Made by a program: the position numbers and the translations under genes. 64,000 nt of DNA from Azolla caroliniana. Its lineage: Eukaryota; Polypodiophyta. The first letter of the stretch is position 1. Every line of letters begins with the position of its first letter. Location: positions 8,618,001 through 8,682,000 of the forward strand of contig JBHGNT010000014.1 of assembly GCA_043228905.1 (NCBI GenBank), written 5' to 3'. A model generated the notes under the pieces. It was not told the DNA's origin. It searched no databases and saw only the letters and a program-made list of their open reading frames with translations. Shown here piece after piece: positions 19,353 through 30,667 of this stretch.

Positions 19353-20780
19353 ACCGGCAAGCCTAAACAACTGAGAGACCGAACACCTCGTAGAAAGGTT
19401 TCACAAATCCTCCCTATCCCCTTAACAAACATGCCACAGGTTTGGATCCTTAAAAGTCATGGACCCGGAACCTCACATGATACCCGAGTGACACTCCCTC
19501 CATAGTCACACCCTCAAGGTTTCTCAAAAGCTCTTAATTTCTCCAATCCCCTATCATGTTCCCCGTAGACCACCGTTCAGACCTCCCGTCCGTATGCCAA
19601 CCTAGCCACCCCACAGTTCTTAGTCATCGTCGGTATCCGAATCTTTTCCATTGATTCCTCCTTGCCCTTCCGACCTCGCGTCCCCGTCGGTTGTCCCTCG
19701 TTGCCGTGGTTTATGTTTTATTATTTGTATTATTTTTTATTATTTATTTATTTATTTATTTTAAATTTTTTATGATCTTTATTATTATTTTATTGATTTA
19801 ATTTATTTTTAATGACTATTATTTTTATTTTTATTTTTATTTATTTTTTATTTTTATGATTTTTATTATTTTATTTTCTATAATAATAATAATAATTTAT
19901 TTTATTTTATTTTATTTATTTATTTATTTATTTTCCGTGGTTTTGTTGTTTTATTTTATTCTTTGTATTATTTTTACTCCTTCTTTCTTTTTTCCTTCTC
20001 CTTTTTTCTTCTTCTTCTTTGCTCTCCCCCCACCCCCCCTCCCTCCTTTTTTTAGCACTCCTCCTTCTGCTTGTCCCCTTCCTTCTCACTACCCTCTCTG
20101 CAACACTCTTCTCCCTCTCCCCCCTCACACCATTCCTCCCCTCCTCCCCCCCCCCCTCTCTCTGTTAGGCGCCCGTGGATTCCTCCCACCCTCAACATTC
20201 CTGCCCCTACTCCACCGGTCGCCGCCTCGTCTCCTATAGACCCTGCTTTCCCACGCCTCGGTTAGGCCTTCCCCCTCCCCTCTCGTTTCGCCACACCGCA
20301 CTGCACCCCTCTCGTTTCGCCGTACCTGCACTTCGTTCCTCTACGGAGGCCATGTCCGCCGCCACGACGCTGCCCCCCTCCTCCCGTCCCTGGCACATTA
20401 CAGACCACCCAGCCACGATGTTTTACGTTTCCCCCGTGGCGGCCATAGCCGCCGCCCCTCCTCATGGCGCTGCCCGTTAACGATGCCACACAGTCCCAAC
20501 ATTTTTCGTTCCCCCCAAGGCGGTCGTGACAGTAGCCTCGTCGTTTTCACCCTCCCCACGCGAGAGGCCCAACTCCTCGAACCACACGTTGTTCGAGGAG
20601 CCCAACTCCTCGAACACGTAATTCTTAGTTGTTGAGTTACTACGTAATTAGGACTCCATTTCCCGATCTGTTTAAATAATAAATAATAAAATAATAAAAT
20701 AATAAAAAATTGAAACTACCCGAACTTGCTGATTTGTCACCAAATTTAACTATACTAATATTTTTCCTCGCAGGTTGCAA
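19353..20780 (+). other. Element C low-complexity spacer with splice acceptor at its end
   Basis: No convincing gene. 19700-19960 is almost pure A/T, 19980-20180 is C/T-rich, and 20200-20500 is GC-rich with chance ORFs. A 10-bp perfect inverted repeat, CTCCTCGAAC / GTTCGAGGAG, lies at 20573-20582 and 20591-20600. The end, 20750-20774, reads TACTAAT, then a pyrimidine run, then CAG, an excellent branch point plus 3' splice site, seven bases before an ATG. Confidence 0.55.
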
Positions 20781-20885
20781 ATGATGAAGTCTCCCCAATT
20801 CATCAAACTCCTCCACGCATACTACCCCGACGCAGGGTGCGGTTCCTTAGTCATTCCAGCGGTGTTCAACAACACCCGATGTACT
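20781..20885 (+). pseudogene. Element C accessory ORF, N-terminal piece (before Copia G)
   Basis: 35 codons from ATG 20781 up to the TSD of Copia G. Removing G and one TSD copy continues the same frame at 26427. It starts with MMKSPQFIKLLHAYYP. The upstream acceptor site suggests expression from a spliced subgenomic RNA. Confidence 0.6.
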
Positions 20886-20972
20886 TGTTGGAGACAAGGC
20901 CGTCAATGCGGAAGATCAAGTAGCATTCGATTGGAGTTGAGTACCTGCGTATGACAGTTTCCAAGATCGTGC

Positions 20973-21007
<35 letters not shown>

Positions 21008-21196
21008 GAGGCACAAAAGACTCTTTCTATTCAATAGAAACAATAATACAACCAACCTTACAAAAAGGTTACTAGGTCACTTTATATAGTGACCGACTTA
21101 GGGCAACTACCATTTATGCTAATTACACAAATGGCCCAAACTTGAGCTATACAAAGGGATAGTGTGAATACGTCCATTATACACTTGTATTCGACA
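20886..21196 (-). repeat. 3' LTR of Copia G
   Basis: 311 bp, TGTTGGAG...TTCGACA. (GA)n tract at about 20977-21004, 8 bp longer than in the partner. On the minus strand TATATAA lies inside inverted arms GGTCACT / AGTGACC (21075-21094). Confidence 0.95.
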
Positions 21197-21389
21197 CTCC
21201 CCCGTAATGGGCGTATACATGGGTTATCTAAGATTACAGGTATAAACCTAGGTTCTCGGACATATCAGTTTTGTTCGAGTCGGCAGGGTCCGAAGGCAGA
21301 AGACCGGACTGGTCGGGTCGGAAGAGTTGAAGCCGATCATTAAGGAACTGATGTCGGTTGTCTGAAACCATCCTGCGCTGTGTCCGGCT

Positions 21390-22907
21390 CTAACCGGACT
21401 GGTTTGTCGTTACGCCCATCTGATGCCGAAGGGACCGAAAGCGGTCTGCCGAAAGACACTTGGTCATTCCATCTGCGACATTGTCGGTTGTGGATATTTT
21501 CTCTAGACCGATTTTCCCTGAAATGACGCAGTCCCGAACGAAGTGATATCGAACGTCGATATGTTTGGAGGCGTTGTGGTGAACCGGATTTTTCGACAAG
21601 GCAACAGCACCTTGACTGTCGCTATAGACAACTGGGGCCGAGTCATGGTCGACTTGTCGAAACGTGTGCGCCAGCCGGCCGAGCCACAAAGCTTCTTTTG
21701 CAGCGTCGGACGCAGCTACATATTTTGCTTCGGTCGTTGAGGTCGCTGTGCACTCCTGAAGTTTCGACTTCCACGAAATTGCTCCATTGCCGAATTTGAA
21801 GCAGTATCCAGTTGTTGATTTCCGACTGTCTATACAGCCGGCGAAGTCCGAGTCGGTGTAACCGACTACGCCTGAGGTTGAGTTCGGACCGAAAAGAATG
21901 TCGTGGTCTTTTGTGCCAGCCAGATATTTGAACACATGCTTGACTGCGTTCCAATGCGATCGGCCAGGATTGTGCATAAATCTGCTAACGACTCCTACGG
22001 CATGAGAAATATCAGGCCGTGTCGCGACCATCAGGTACATAAGGGAGCCGACTGCCGGTGCATACGGTACCGACTTCATATCTTCCCCCTCCGGACCGGA
22101 TGTCGGGCAGTCTCGCTGAGAGAGCCGAAGATTCATGGGGAGCGGGGTTGAAGCAGATTTGGCTGATTGCATGTTGAAGCGTTCCAAGACACGTCCGATA
22201 TAGTCGGTCTGAGACAAAAAAAGATGTCGTTTATCGCGATGCCGACTAATCTTCATGCCAAGTATGTGTCGTGCCGGACCGAGGTCCTTCATGGCAAACT
22301 TCAACCGCAATTGCCGAATGAGATCGGCAAGTTCGCCTGCGTGGCGGCCAGAAATTAGCATGTCGTCCACGTAAATGATGAGGAAGATGGGTGATCCATC
22401 TTGAGCTGTGTTGGTAAAAAGACAATGGTCCTCATCGCTTTTTGAGAAGCCGATCGATTGGATGAAGTCGTCGAACTTCTTGTACCATTGTCGCGGTGCC
22501 TGTTTGAGGCCGTATAGACTCTTCCTGAGTCGGCAGACTAGATGTTCTTGGCCAGTTGCCACGAAGCCTTTTGGCTGCTCCATATAAATTTCCTCTTCAA
22601 GATCACCATGGAGGAAGGCTGTTTTGACATCTAGCTGAATCAGCTCCAAGTTGTCGGCTGCCACTACGCCGAGTAGAAAACGAAGGGTTGTCATTTTCAC
22701 CACTGGTGAAAAAATCTCGTCGAAGTCGACGCCATATTCTTGTCGGAAGCCCTTCGCAACTAATTTGGCCTTGTACTTTGGGGTGGTCGAATCAGACGTC
22801 TCTTTTAGTCGATAAACCCACTTGCAAGGAAGAGCACGTCGATTCTTAGGTAATTCGACCAGATCCCAAGTCTTGTTTGCCCGAATGGAGTGCATTTCCG
22901 ACTCCAT
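21390..22907 (-). CDS. pol: Copia G Pol, C-terminal part: RT and RNase H
   Basis: 505 codons in the same frame as the upstream gag-pol piece, separated only by TAG at 22917-22919. RT has KARLVAKG-like and LDVKTAFLHGDL motifs, the catalytic YVDDM at 179-183 and LYGLKQAPRQWY. RNase H has GYTDSDFAGC and the STTEAKY helix. Ends at 21390, then about 190 bp to the PPT. Product would copy element RNA into cDNA in the particle. Translation as a full polyprotein would need stop readthrough. Confidence 0.92.
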   Translation of the reverse strand: MESEMHSIRANKTWDLVELPKNRRALPCKWVYRLKETSDSTTPKYKAKLVAKGFRQEYGVDFDEIFSPVVKMTTLRFLLGVVAADNLELIQLDVKTAFLHGDLEEEIYMEQPKGFVATGQEHLVCRLRKSLYGLKQAPRQWYKKFDDFIQSIGFSKSDEDHCLFTNTAQDGSPIFLIIYVDDMLISGRHAGELADLIRQLRLKFAMKDLGPARHILGMKISRHRDKRHLFLSQTDYIGRVLERFNMQSAKSASTPLPMNLRLSQRDCPTSGPEGEDMKSVPYAPAVGSLMYLMVATRPDISHAVGVVSRFMHNPGRSHWNAVKHVFKYLAGTKDHDILFGPNSTSGVVGYTDSDFAGCIDSRKSTTGYCFKFGNGAISWKSKLQECTATSTTEAKYVAASDAAKEALWLGRLAHTFRQVDHDSAPVVYSDSQGAVALSKNPVHHNASKHIDVRYHFVRDCVISGKIGLEKISTTDNVADGMTKCLSADRFRSLRHQMGVTTNQSG

Positions 22908-22916
22908 CGTCAGATG

Positions 22917-25421
22917 CTAGGTGGCTGAATCGACAGATGTCGATGCTTCTTCGTAAGACGTCGGTTCGCCGGCGTCGGTGAAGAAAATTCCAGGAGAATA
23001 CCTCTCCTGAGGTTGCGACAGTCTCTCGGATCGTCGAGGTATGATTGGACTGGTCGTATCGGGTATCGAGGTCGGATGGTCCGAAAGCGAATCATTCGGC
23101 TGTGCCGAGTCAGAGTTGTCCGAGTCGGTAGTGTAAGGTTCAGCTACCCGTGAAGCTGACCGTGTGTTAAGAGCGGGGCCTTCTTGAAGGGTCGGCACAT
23201 CGGAAAATGTTACCCTTCGGACTTCGATCGGTGTTTCGACTGATGGATTCATAGCCGACTCGTTGAACACAACGTCCGAACTTCGAACGATTTGTCTGCG
23301 TTCGGGGTCCCAGAGTCGGTATCCCATTTCGCTGTCTGATCCATATCCAAGGAAAATGCATTTCCTGGACCGAGGTGCAAGTTTTCGGCGATCATCTTTC
23401 GGAATAAGGGCGTACGCCTCGCATCCGAAGATCCTCAGCTTGTCGTAATTCGGCTTACTGCCGATCCATAGTTCCTGAGGAATTTGAAGTCCTAGAGGTC
23501 TACTTGGCGACATATTGATTATGTGTACTGCCGTGAGTAGAGCCTCTGCCCAGAAGCCATCCGACAGTCTGGAGTGTTGGAGCATGGAAACTATCCGTTC
23601 TTGGATTGTCTGATTCATGCGTTCTGCAATCCCGTTTTGCTCCGGACTGTGTGGTGCCGTAAATTCACGTCGGATGCCGCGTTGTCGGCAGAATTTGACG
23701 AATTCTTCTGATTTGAACTCTCCCCCATTGTCGGTCCGAAAGCATTTCAGTTTTCGGTCAGTTTGATTTTCTACCATAGCGAGCCAATCGGAGAAGATCG
23801 AGAAGACACGATCTTTGGTGCGAATTGGATAAGCCCACACCTTTCGAGTCGAATCGTCAATAAAACTGACGAAGTAAGAGGCACCGCCGAGAGACTGATG
23901 CGGCATTGGGCCACAGACGTCCGAGTGGACTAAATCGAGAGGTCTCGTTTCTCTTGGTGCTGATGTCGGGTGTGATGCGGCTGCTTGTTTGCCATACTGG
24001 CAATGTTCGCAGAATTGATGGTCTGAGAAGGAGAGTTTAGGGATGTATCCGGCTCTAGATAGGTGCGTAATGCCGGTCTTGCTGAGGTGTCCTAATCTTC
24101 TGTGCCATAGTGATGACACAGGAATATCCACCAAAAACAGGTTACCCTCTCTGAGCGTAACATGTAACGGATACAGTGAGTGTATCTTGGGTCCTCTAGC
24201 AAGCAGGAGGTTCCCCCTGTGGAGTGTCCACCCTCCCGAAGAAAAACCGGCACGAATGCCGTCCTCATCTAGTTGTCCGACTGAGATCAATGGCCTTGAG
24301 AGCTCGGGTACATGTCGGACATTGTGAAGTACAAGTGTAGAGCCACCTGCAAGGTTGAGCTCTACTGTGCCGATTCCAATGATGTCACAGTGTTGCGAGT
24401 TGCCGACTCGAACTGAGTCGGAGTGACGGATCGTATATTGCCGAAATTGGGATCGATGAGGAGTCACGTGAAATGACGCGCCCGAATCTAAGAGCCATGT
24501 GCTCGATTCTTCAGTCGTGAGCAGAACTTCTAATCCGACTGGATCTTCGATTGATAGTATATTCGGGTCGTTTGGTAGCACATCAGCTGAGAAGCTGACG
24601 TAATTGATCTCCTCATGCCGGCCACTCTTCTTGTCTGATTTCTGAGACTTGTCGTTCTTGTTCTTGAGTGCGCGGCAGTCGGCTTTGATGTGTCCGGGTT
24701 TCTTGCAATAGTTGCAGATTCGATTATCCCGTGACTGGCTCCATCTTCGCTGATTGTTCGGCTGCCGTGAGGAATCTCTTCCTCGTATGTTCGATCGGTC
24801 TGTCGAACCTTGTACTACATAAGCGTCGTCTGTTGAGTCTTTGGCGAAAGACTTTCTCCGAGCTGCTTCGGTCAGGATTGCGCTCGTGACTTCGGAGTAT
24901 TTAACAGCCGTGGTTGACGCGTTGCACATAGTTGTGACAAAAGTTTCCCATGATGAGGGAAGGCTGCTCATGAGTATCATTGCTCTGAGTTCATCCTCGA
25001 TTGCCGTCCCCTGAGATGAGATTTGGGAGCTTATGCTTTCGTACTCATTGAGATGTGCTTGAACCGAATCTGATTCCTTCATCCGCAGGTTGTAGAGGCG
25101 CCGGATCAGAAACATCTTCGTTGCAGCGACCTTCTTTTCGTAGGTGTCCGACAGTGTTTTCCACAGTTCGAATGCTGTCGTACACGATTGCACCGTAAAG
25201 TATACCGATTCCGATAGGTGCATCCGAATCGTGGCGCGGACGATTCTGTCCAGCTTCTGCCACTTAATTGGTTTGTATCCTTCTGGAGGTTCTTCATTTT
25301 CGATGGGATCGATTTGCCCCTTGACTATGAGATAGTCCTGCATTTGCTCCTTCCAGAAGTTGAAGTTCGATCCATCGAACTTTCGTAGACTCATTTCTGA
25401 CGAGCCGGATGTTGATGCCAT
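22917..25421 (-). CDS. Copia G Gag-protease-integrase
   Basis: About 834 codons from ATG 25421. Gag (1-230), CCHC knuckle C236-C249 (CNYCKKPGHIKADC), protease LLDSGASFHVT with D312, integrase HHCC (H440, H445, C471, C474) and catalytic D501, D564, E600 (35-residue spacing). All catalytic residues are intact. It ends at an in-frame TAG after a Ser/Asp-rich linker, where other family members continue into RT. Either a recent nonsense mutation or, less likely, a readthrough signal. Confidence 0.93.
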   Translation of the reverse strand: MASTSGSSEMSLRKFDGSNFNFWKEQMQDYLIVKGQIDPIENEEPPEGYKPIKWQKLDRIVRATIRMHLSESVYFTVQSCTTAFELWKTLSDTYEKKVAATKMFLIRRLYNLRMKESDSVQAHLNEYESISSQISSQGTAIEDELRAMILMSSLPSSWETFVTTMCNASTTAVKYSEVTSAILTEAARRKSFAKDSTDDAYVVQGSTDRSNIRGRDSSRQPNNQRRWSQSRDNRICNYCKKPGHIKADCRALKNKNDKSQKSDKKSGRHEEINYVSFSADVLPNDPNILSIEDPVGLEVLLTTEESSTWLLDSGASFHVTPHRSQFRQYTIRHSDSVRVGNSQHCDIIGIGTVELNLAGGSTLVLHNVRHVPELSRPLISVGQLDEDGIRAGFSSGGWTLHRGNLLLARGPKIHSLYPLHVTLREGNLFLVDIPVSSLWHRRLGHLSKTGITHLSRAGYIPKLSFSDHQFCEHCQYGKQAAASHPTSAPRETRPLDLVHSDVCGPMPHQSLGGASYFVSFIDDSTRKVWAYPIRTKDRVFSIFSDWLAMVENQTDRKLKCFRTDNGGEFKSEEFVKFCRQRGIRREFTAPHSPEQNGIAERMNQTIQERIVSMLQHSRLSDGFWAEALLTAVHIINMSPSRPLGLQIPQELWIGSKPNYDKLRIFGCEAYALIPKDDRRKLAPRSRKCIFLGYGSDSEMGYRLWDPERRQIVRSSDVVFNESAMNPSVETPIEVRRVTFSDVPTLQEGPALNTRSASRVAEPYTTDSDNSDSAQPNDSLSDHPTSIPDTTSPIIPRRSERLSQPQERYSPGIFFTDAGEPTSYEEASTSVDSAT

Positions 25422-26104
25422 CAAATTTGGTTTCGGTTGACGAAGCTCGGTTCGGAGTTGACTGCGAACCTTGTTGGAGTGCAGCCGGTTGGCTCACCCG
25501 ATATCGTTCTAGTCGGATTTGGACCCGAGTCGGTTCGGCTTCGGATATATGTATTGTTGAACTTGCTCGAATTGACTCCGGTAACTTGAGGGACAGAACC
25601 GACTGGTCTTCCCGAATGTTGCCGAGTCGGAGTGAGCCCGGTTCGCTTCCGAATATATATGCCAAATACCGATTATTGAAACCGATTGTCTGGACCGATT
25701 CTGCTTCGGGTGACTGCAGCGAGGAGAGAGACGGATCCAACTGATCCTCCCGAATGTCGATCAGCCGGATGAAGCACGAATTTGGGTTGTTGTCTTGAGA
25801 CTGATCTGCACCGAGTGGTTACAATGAGCGGCGAGCAGCGTTTGATGACCTCTTCGGATGCCGTTTAACCGAGTGGAGCACGATCGTGTCAATGTTGCAC
25901 AAGGGGATTTCACCTCGAGCGGTTACGATCACAAGGAACAGAGTACAACCGGCTGGCTTACTCCAGGCGAAGATGATCTAACGCGATGAGATGCAAGCCT
26001 CGTTTTTCTTCTTCTCCTCTCTTCTTCGAATGACGCAAGAAACCGAATGCTGTGCAGGCTGAGACGACGGCCGACAGCGGGATGAAGGACCGAATACTGT
26101 GCAG

Positions 26105-26116
26105 GCTCTGATACCA
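26105..26116 (-). other. Primer binding site of Copia G
   Basis: Minus strand TGGTATCAGAGC, two bases inside the 5' LTR, the standard initiator tRNA-Met site of plant Copia elements. Confidence 0.93.
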
Positions 26117-26118
26117 AA

Positions 26119-26421
26119 TGTTGGAGACAAGGCCGTCAATGCGGAAGATCAAGTAGCATTCGATTGGAGTTGAGTACCTGCGTATGACAGTTTCCAAGAT
26201 CGTGCACAGAGAGAGAGAGAGAGAGAGAGGAGGAGGCACAAAAGACTCTTTCTATTCAATAGAAACAATAATACAACCAACCTTACAAAAAGGTTACTAG
26301 GTCACTTTATATAGTGACCGACTTAGGGCAACTACCATTTATGCTAATTACACAAATGGCCCAAACTTGAGCTATACAAAGGGATAGTGTGAATACGTCC
26401 ATTATACACTTGTATTCGACA
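26119..26421 (-). repeat. 5' LTR of Copia G
   Basis: 303 bp partner of 20886-21196. Same palindrome-flanked TATA box at 26300-26319, followed by TSD GTACT. Confidence 0.95.
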
Positions 26422-26426
26422 GTACT

Positions 26427-29158
26427 TACCGGGTCCCCACGGCCGCCACGCAGCTCAAGTACCTTGAACCCGACGTGTTCGCCACCCTCTCACGACTTGG
26501 CCTCAAGTTCTTCCTTGGGATCGGGCCGTGGGGCGTCCTACCCGAACTGGTCAACAGTTTCCTCATCGGGTACAACCCCGATACGGGCCACGTCGATATG
26601 CAGCCTTTCGCAGACTCCCCCCCGTCGCATTCCAGTTCACCACAGCCGATGTTTGTGCTATGCTGCATTTACCACTCGAGGGCGCCCCCTTCCGCACCAT
26701 GAGGACCCCTGGGGTTGTCCCCGGCATCATTCCAGCCGCCTACGCTGAATATTCTAGACGCGAAGGTTGGCGTTACACCGAAATCCCTCTCCATCTCCAC
26801 GACCGTTGTAGCGCAATTGCCCAAATCGGCGACACCTTATCTACCGATGCCACCGCTCGTATCACCGGTGAGTACCTCAAGTGGGCACATGATCCGCAAC
26901 CAGTCCAGTGGGCTCACGAGCTTGTCCGCTGGGTCCGAGAATGGCACACACGGCCCAAATCGACTGTCAATTTCGCGTGGTTCCTCACCCGCTACTTGTG
27001 CGCAAAGTTCAACATCGGACCCCCAGCCCCTCCCTTCGTACGTTGCCAAGAACGCTTCTGCAAGATCACTGTTCCAGGCCAACTCGAGCGCCTTCGCCTC
27101 CCCGAATGCGACTTCTTACGACAGGTACACCACGGCGAACAAGCACGACCACCGGCGCACAAACAACCCCCGATCACCCATGTGTCAACCGAAGCTAACC
27201 TCGACACCCCTGAGGATATCACAAATCATGTCAAGGAATTCCAGACACATGAGTTCACCCCCACCGAAATCCAAGCCTTTTCCACTACCTTCCACTATGT
27301 GTCACATCAGAACACAACCACGACTCCGCGTACCTGCAGCTGCACCACTAAGTCAATCTTGCGTGACCAACGGAACCTGCCAACCCCGCCTCGCCCCACC
27401 TCGCCAACCCCTCTACCCCACGAACCCTCTCCCCCCGCCCCAGCCACAACTACCCCGCCTTTCCCGTCCACCACCACCGACGACACCCCGCAACCCCAAC
27501 CCCATAAACTCGCCCGCCACACCGCTCCTGACACCGAAAACCCCGACCGGCCCTCGCCCGCAACCCTGACAGTTCCCCTCCAACCCACCATCGCCCCCGC
27601 CCTGATGGCAATCCCACCACCGCCACCCCCACTCCCAACCTCCGTGCCTTGCTCGACCTCACTCACTACAGTTACTACTCACCCTACCCCCTCCCTCGCC
27701 GTTACCCCCAAACCCTTAACGGACATGGTGGCCGACCTCCTCAAGATGACTGCCGTCGTGAATCGTCGCCTACTTCAAGTTTATGCACAGGCACAACAGA
27801 CTGCCACCGACCAACACGAGACCTCTACACGGAACGAGATCTTGGCCGCCGAGGTATGGAGCGCCCTCCATACCAATGCGTGCCAAGCGGTCGCCCATGA
27901 CCTCCTCAAGCAAGAACTGTTGACAACGCAAACCCGACACCAACAACTCGCTGACGAATTCCAACAAGCTTGGACAACCTGGCACCACGACCAGGAACGC
28001 ACAGCGCAAACACATGCCGAACTTTCAGCCGAGTACGTCCGCCTCACCACCCAACACCAACTAACCGAGGCCCGCCTCGTAGCCGTGCCGGCTGATCTCT
28101 CTGAACAGTCCGAGGCCCTGGCCGCCGCCATGGCCACGACTCACCAACTCACGAGTGAGATCACCATCCTCAAGGTTGAACGAGACGCCATGGTCCACCA
28201 AGTCGAAGTCGCCAATGAACGGAACCGATGTCCCCTCATCAAACAATGCCGCCAATGCGCCAACCTCAAAAAGGACATCCTCTAACTCCGCACGTCCAAA
28301 GCTGCCCTTGAACACACCCTCACCCCCGGCGTGACGGACCCCTCCACCGTTCAGACCCCTCTCCTTACCCCAACTGGCTCTCCGAATATGATCCAGGCAC
28401 TCTCGGTGTACGTGACCTCGACCTCCCTGCTCTCCAAACTTTTCACTGCACCACGCACATCACGCAGCCTCCTCATCCAAGCAATGTGCGTCCTTCGGTC
28501 GTTAGCCACCACACGTCGCGTATTCTTTGACGACACCACACCCCCAGACCGGCAGACCTTCATCCGAGTACTCCCCGAAGACAACCACGCCCTTGCCCTC
28601 TTCATGTTGTACCAGGAAGCCACCGAAGAACCTGCTCCCCCAGCCGGCGACCTCTTCCCCCAACACCTCCCCATTTTTTTCCTCGAAGGTATGGCCTACC
28701 TTCACACCGCCCTCACCCCCGACTTAGACATCTCCGACCTTATCTATTTCACCTACCCTTCTGATGTCACAATGCAAGTCACCGAAGACCAGCTAGCCCA
28801 CCTCTTCGCAACACTGGTGCGCTTACACCACATCGCCGACACCCTCACCCACACCCTATTGGAAAACACGACCTACATACCCCCTTTCGGTTTCCTCTGG
28901 CTAATACGCGCTTGGCAAACCACCTGGGACGTCGAGGTTCGTACTCACATATTCAGCATCGAATATGCCACATTCAACTGGCCCGCCGACCTCGAGGCTG
29001 ACGACATACCAGAATTAGCCCTATACCTCGATGTCTCCCGCGAGTATCAACTCATGACGTTCAATGAGGCTCGTGCTCGTGCCCTCCTACCCCCGCACCC
29101 CCTGCACCCCCTGCACCCCCCCGGAGATCGACCTGGACTGGGACCACGACTCACCTGA
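26427..29158 (+). pseudogene. Element C accessory ORF, central part (N-terminal domain, P/T linker, coiled coil)
   Basis: Continues the frame from 20885. A one-base slip in a C7 run (about 26616-26622) shifts the frame, after which it is open to a TAA at 28283 and then, in the same frame, on to 29158. Domains: N-terminal globular region with DVCAMLHLPLEGAPF, vaguely like the GLP..G block of plant mobile domains; Trp-rich stretch to about 27020; Pro/Thr-rich linker 27300-27720; coiled coil 27730-28330; then another folded-looking region 28380-29080. The TAA interrupts the coiled coil and may be a former CAA. No known family recognized with confidence. Position after integrase parallels the third ORF of elements A and B. 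Confidence 0.6.
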
Positions 29159-30664
29159 TGAACCCGACACCCAGCCGCCTCCTCGCCCTCACCCTCCCTC
29201 CTCGCCGCCTCCAAGCCCCCCCCCCCCACCCCCACCACCTACTAGCCCACTTCCCTTCCCCCCTCACCACTCACCCCCACACCCTCACCTCAACGAACAC
29301 CGCGTCCCCGACCACACACATCCCATGTTCGGTGACAACCCCTTTCGCACACCCCCCTTGGCTCACCCCCTTCCCCCCCCGCACCACCCGACCCTTTCCC
29401 CCTCCACACACGGGTCGTCACCCACCCCGGTCGGACATTCACGGAGGCCATCCTCCGCAAAGCTCTCCCTTTCAACCACCCCCTCGCCCACCTCATGCTC
29501 CACCAACAACTACCCCCCCCATCTTCACTACACCTCCTTTACTCCACACCCCGAGCGCCCGATTTAACGGTGCGGCCTTCTACGCCGATTTGGTTGACCG
29601 CGACCAACTCACCCACGGCCTCCAAACCGCCCTTGATTGCATCGAAAGTGGTACTAGTTGGGACACTCGTCTTGACAATCAGTCTGCCGCCCCCATTCCC
29701 TGGGAGTTCGACTTCTGCGAGACCCCCCTACTCCTCACCCGCCTCTACACCTATTACCCCGAAGTCGCCTCCGAACCCCAAGTTGACATCTTCCTTTACC
29801 CCCATGTTTACCGTGATAAGATGTCTACTTGGGCAGTTGCAAACCCCACCCCCACTCGAGGGTGGCACCACCCCGTCGCCGACCCCCTCCTCGAACCTCC
29901 TGGCACCCAACCCCCGTGGCGTCTCCCTTGGTTCGCACACACATCCTTCCGCGAATGGCTCACCCTCCACCCCCCCAAACTGTGCACCGGCCCCACCTTT
30001 TTTCCCCTCCCTCGTCGTTGGCCATGGCACGATTTCCGCACCGCCCAGGCACGCCTACCCACTCTTCAATTCAACTGGCCGTTGTTCCCCCGACCCCCGC
30101 GCACATCCCTGACCGAACCCGGCATGATCCGGGTCATGCGAAGATTCCTACATACATACCTCGACGTCCCGGACCCCAACATTCAAGCCAGCCTTTGTTT
30201 TCTTCAACTTCTACTCATTCTCCTTGACTTTGGCCCGTACGAAGCCCCCCCCCTTCCAAGGCACAACCACCCAGCGTGGGGCCTCGCCTTCGATTTGAAC
30301 AAAGGTCCAACTCGCCGCCAACTAGTCGGCCTTTGGACCTGCGTCAACATACTCCCCGCCACCTACAAAAAGGATTTTGAAACCATGATCGACACATGTT
30401 TTTTCCCCGCTTACATAAGCTTTAGTCGAAACCCCCCTTCTCCCTTCGCCGCCCCACAACACCTGCACCTGGCTCACCGGCCCCAAGAAAGATTTCTTCA
30501 CAACAACCGACCAACTGCAGGAAATCTAGCTCCCACCACTGAACATCCGCCGTCTTCGCCATCATCTCCGCCGCCACCCGCCCCCAGCCGAACCCCCCTA
30601 CTCAATTCTACTCACCCCCGACGCCCAAAGCTCCCCTCCCACAGTGCACTCATTAGGTTGGGGG
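29159..30664 (+). pseudogene. Element C accessory ORF, C-terminal part
   Basis: Proline-rich stretch with C homopolymers (29100-29560) in which the plausible frame changes about three times, then a long open frame (about 29565-30640) with Trp/Phe/Pro-rich sequence, for example WEFDFCETPLLLTRLYTYYP and WGLAFDLNKGPTRRQL. Ends close to the PPT. Homology not recognized. It looks like the last domain of the accessory protein rather than a chance ORF, because composition and codon pattern are consistent with the part before the slips. Confidence 0.5.
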
Positions 30665-30667
30665 GGA
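30655..30667 (+). other. Polypurine tract of element C
   Basis: AGGTTGGGGGGGA directly before the LTR start TGTTAAG. It primes plus-strand DNA in Ty3-type elements and fixes the LTR boundary and element orientation. Confidence 0.8.

Larger units (their letters stand above)
20886..26421 (-). mobile_element. Copia element G (Tork/Tnt1-like), nearly intact
   Basis: 5.5 kb on the minus strand. LTRs 20886-21196 and 26119-26421 differ by one substitution and the length of a (GA)n tract. TSD GTACT at 20881-20885 and 26422-26426. PBS TGGTATCAGAGC (minus; 26105-26116) pairs with initiator tRNA-Met. PPT ACGGGGGAG (minus) touches the left LTR at 21197-21205. One continuous gag-pol frame is broken by a single TAG. 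Clade assignment is by general look of protease and integrase and is tentative. Confidence 0.95.

Noticed and set aside
20175-20480. 101-codon ORF in element C's GC-rich spacer
   Set aside because: Low-complexity Pro/Ser/Ala sequence with overlapping ORFs on both strands; no motif.
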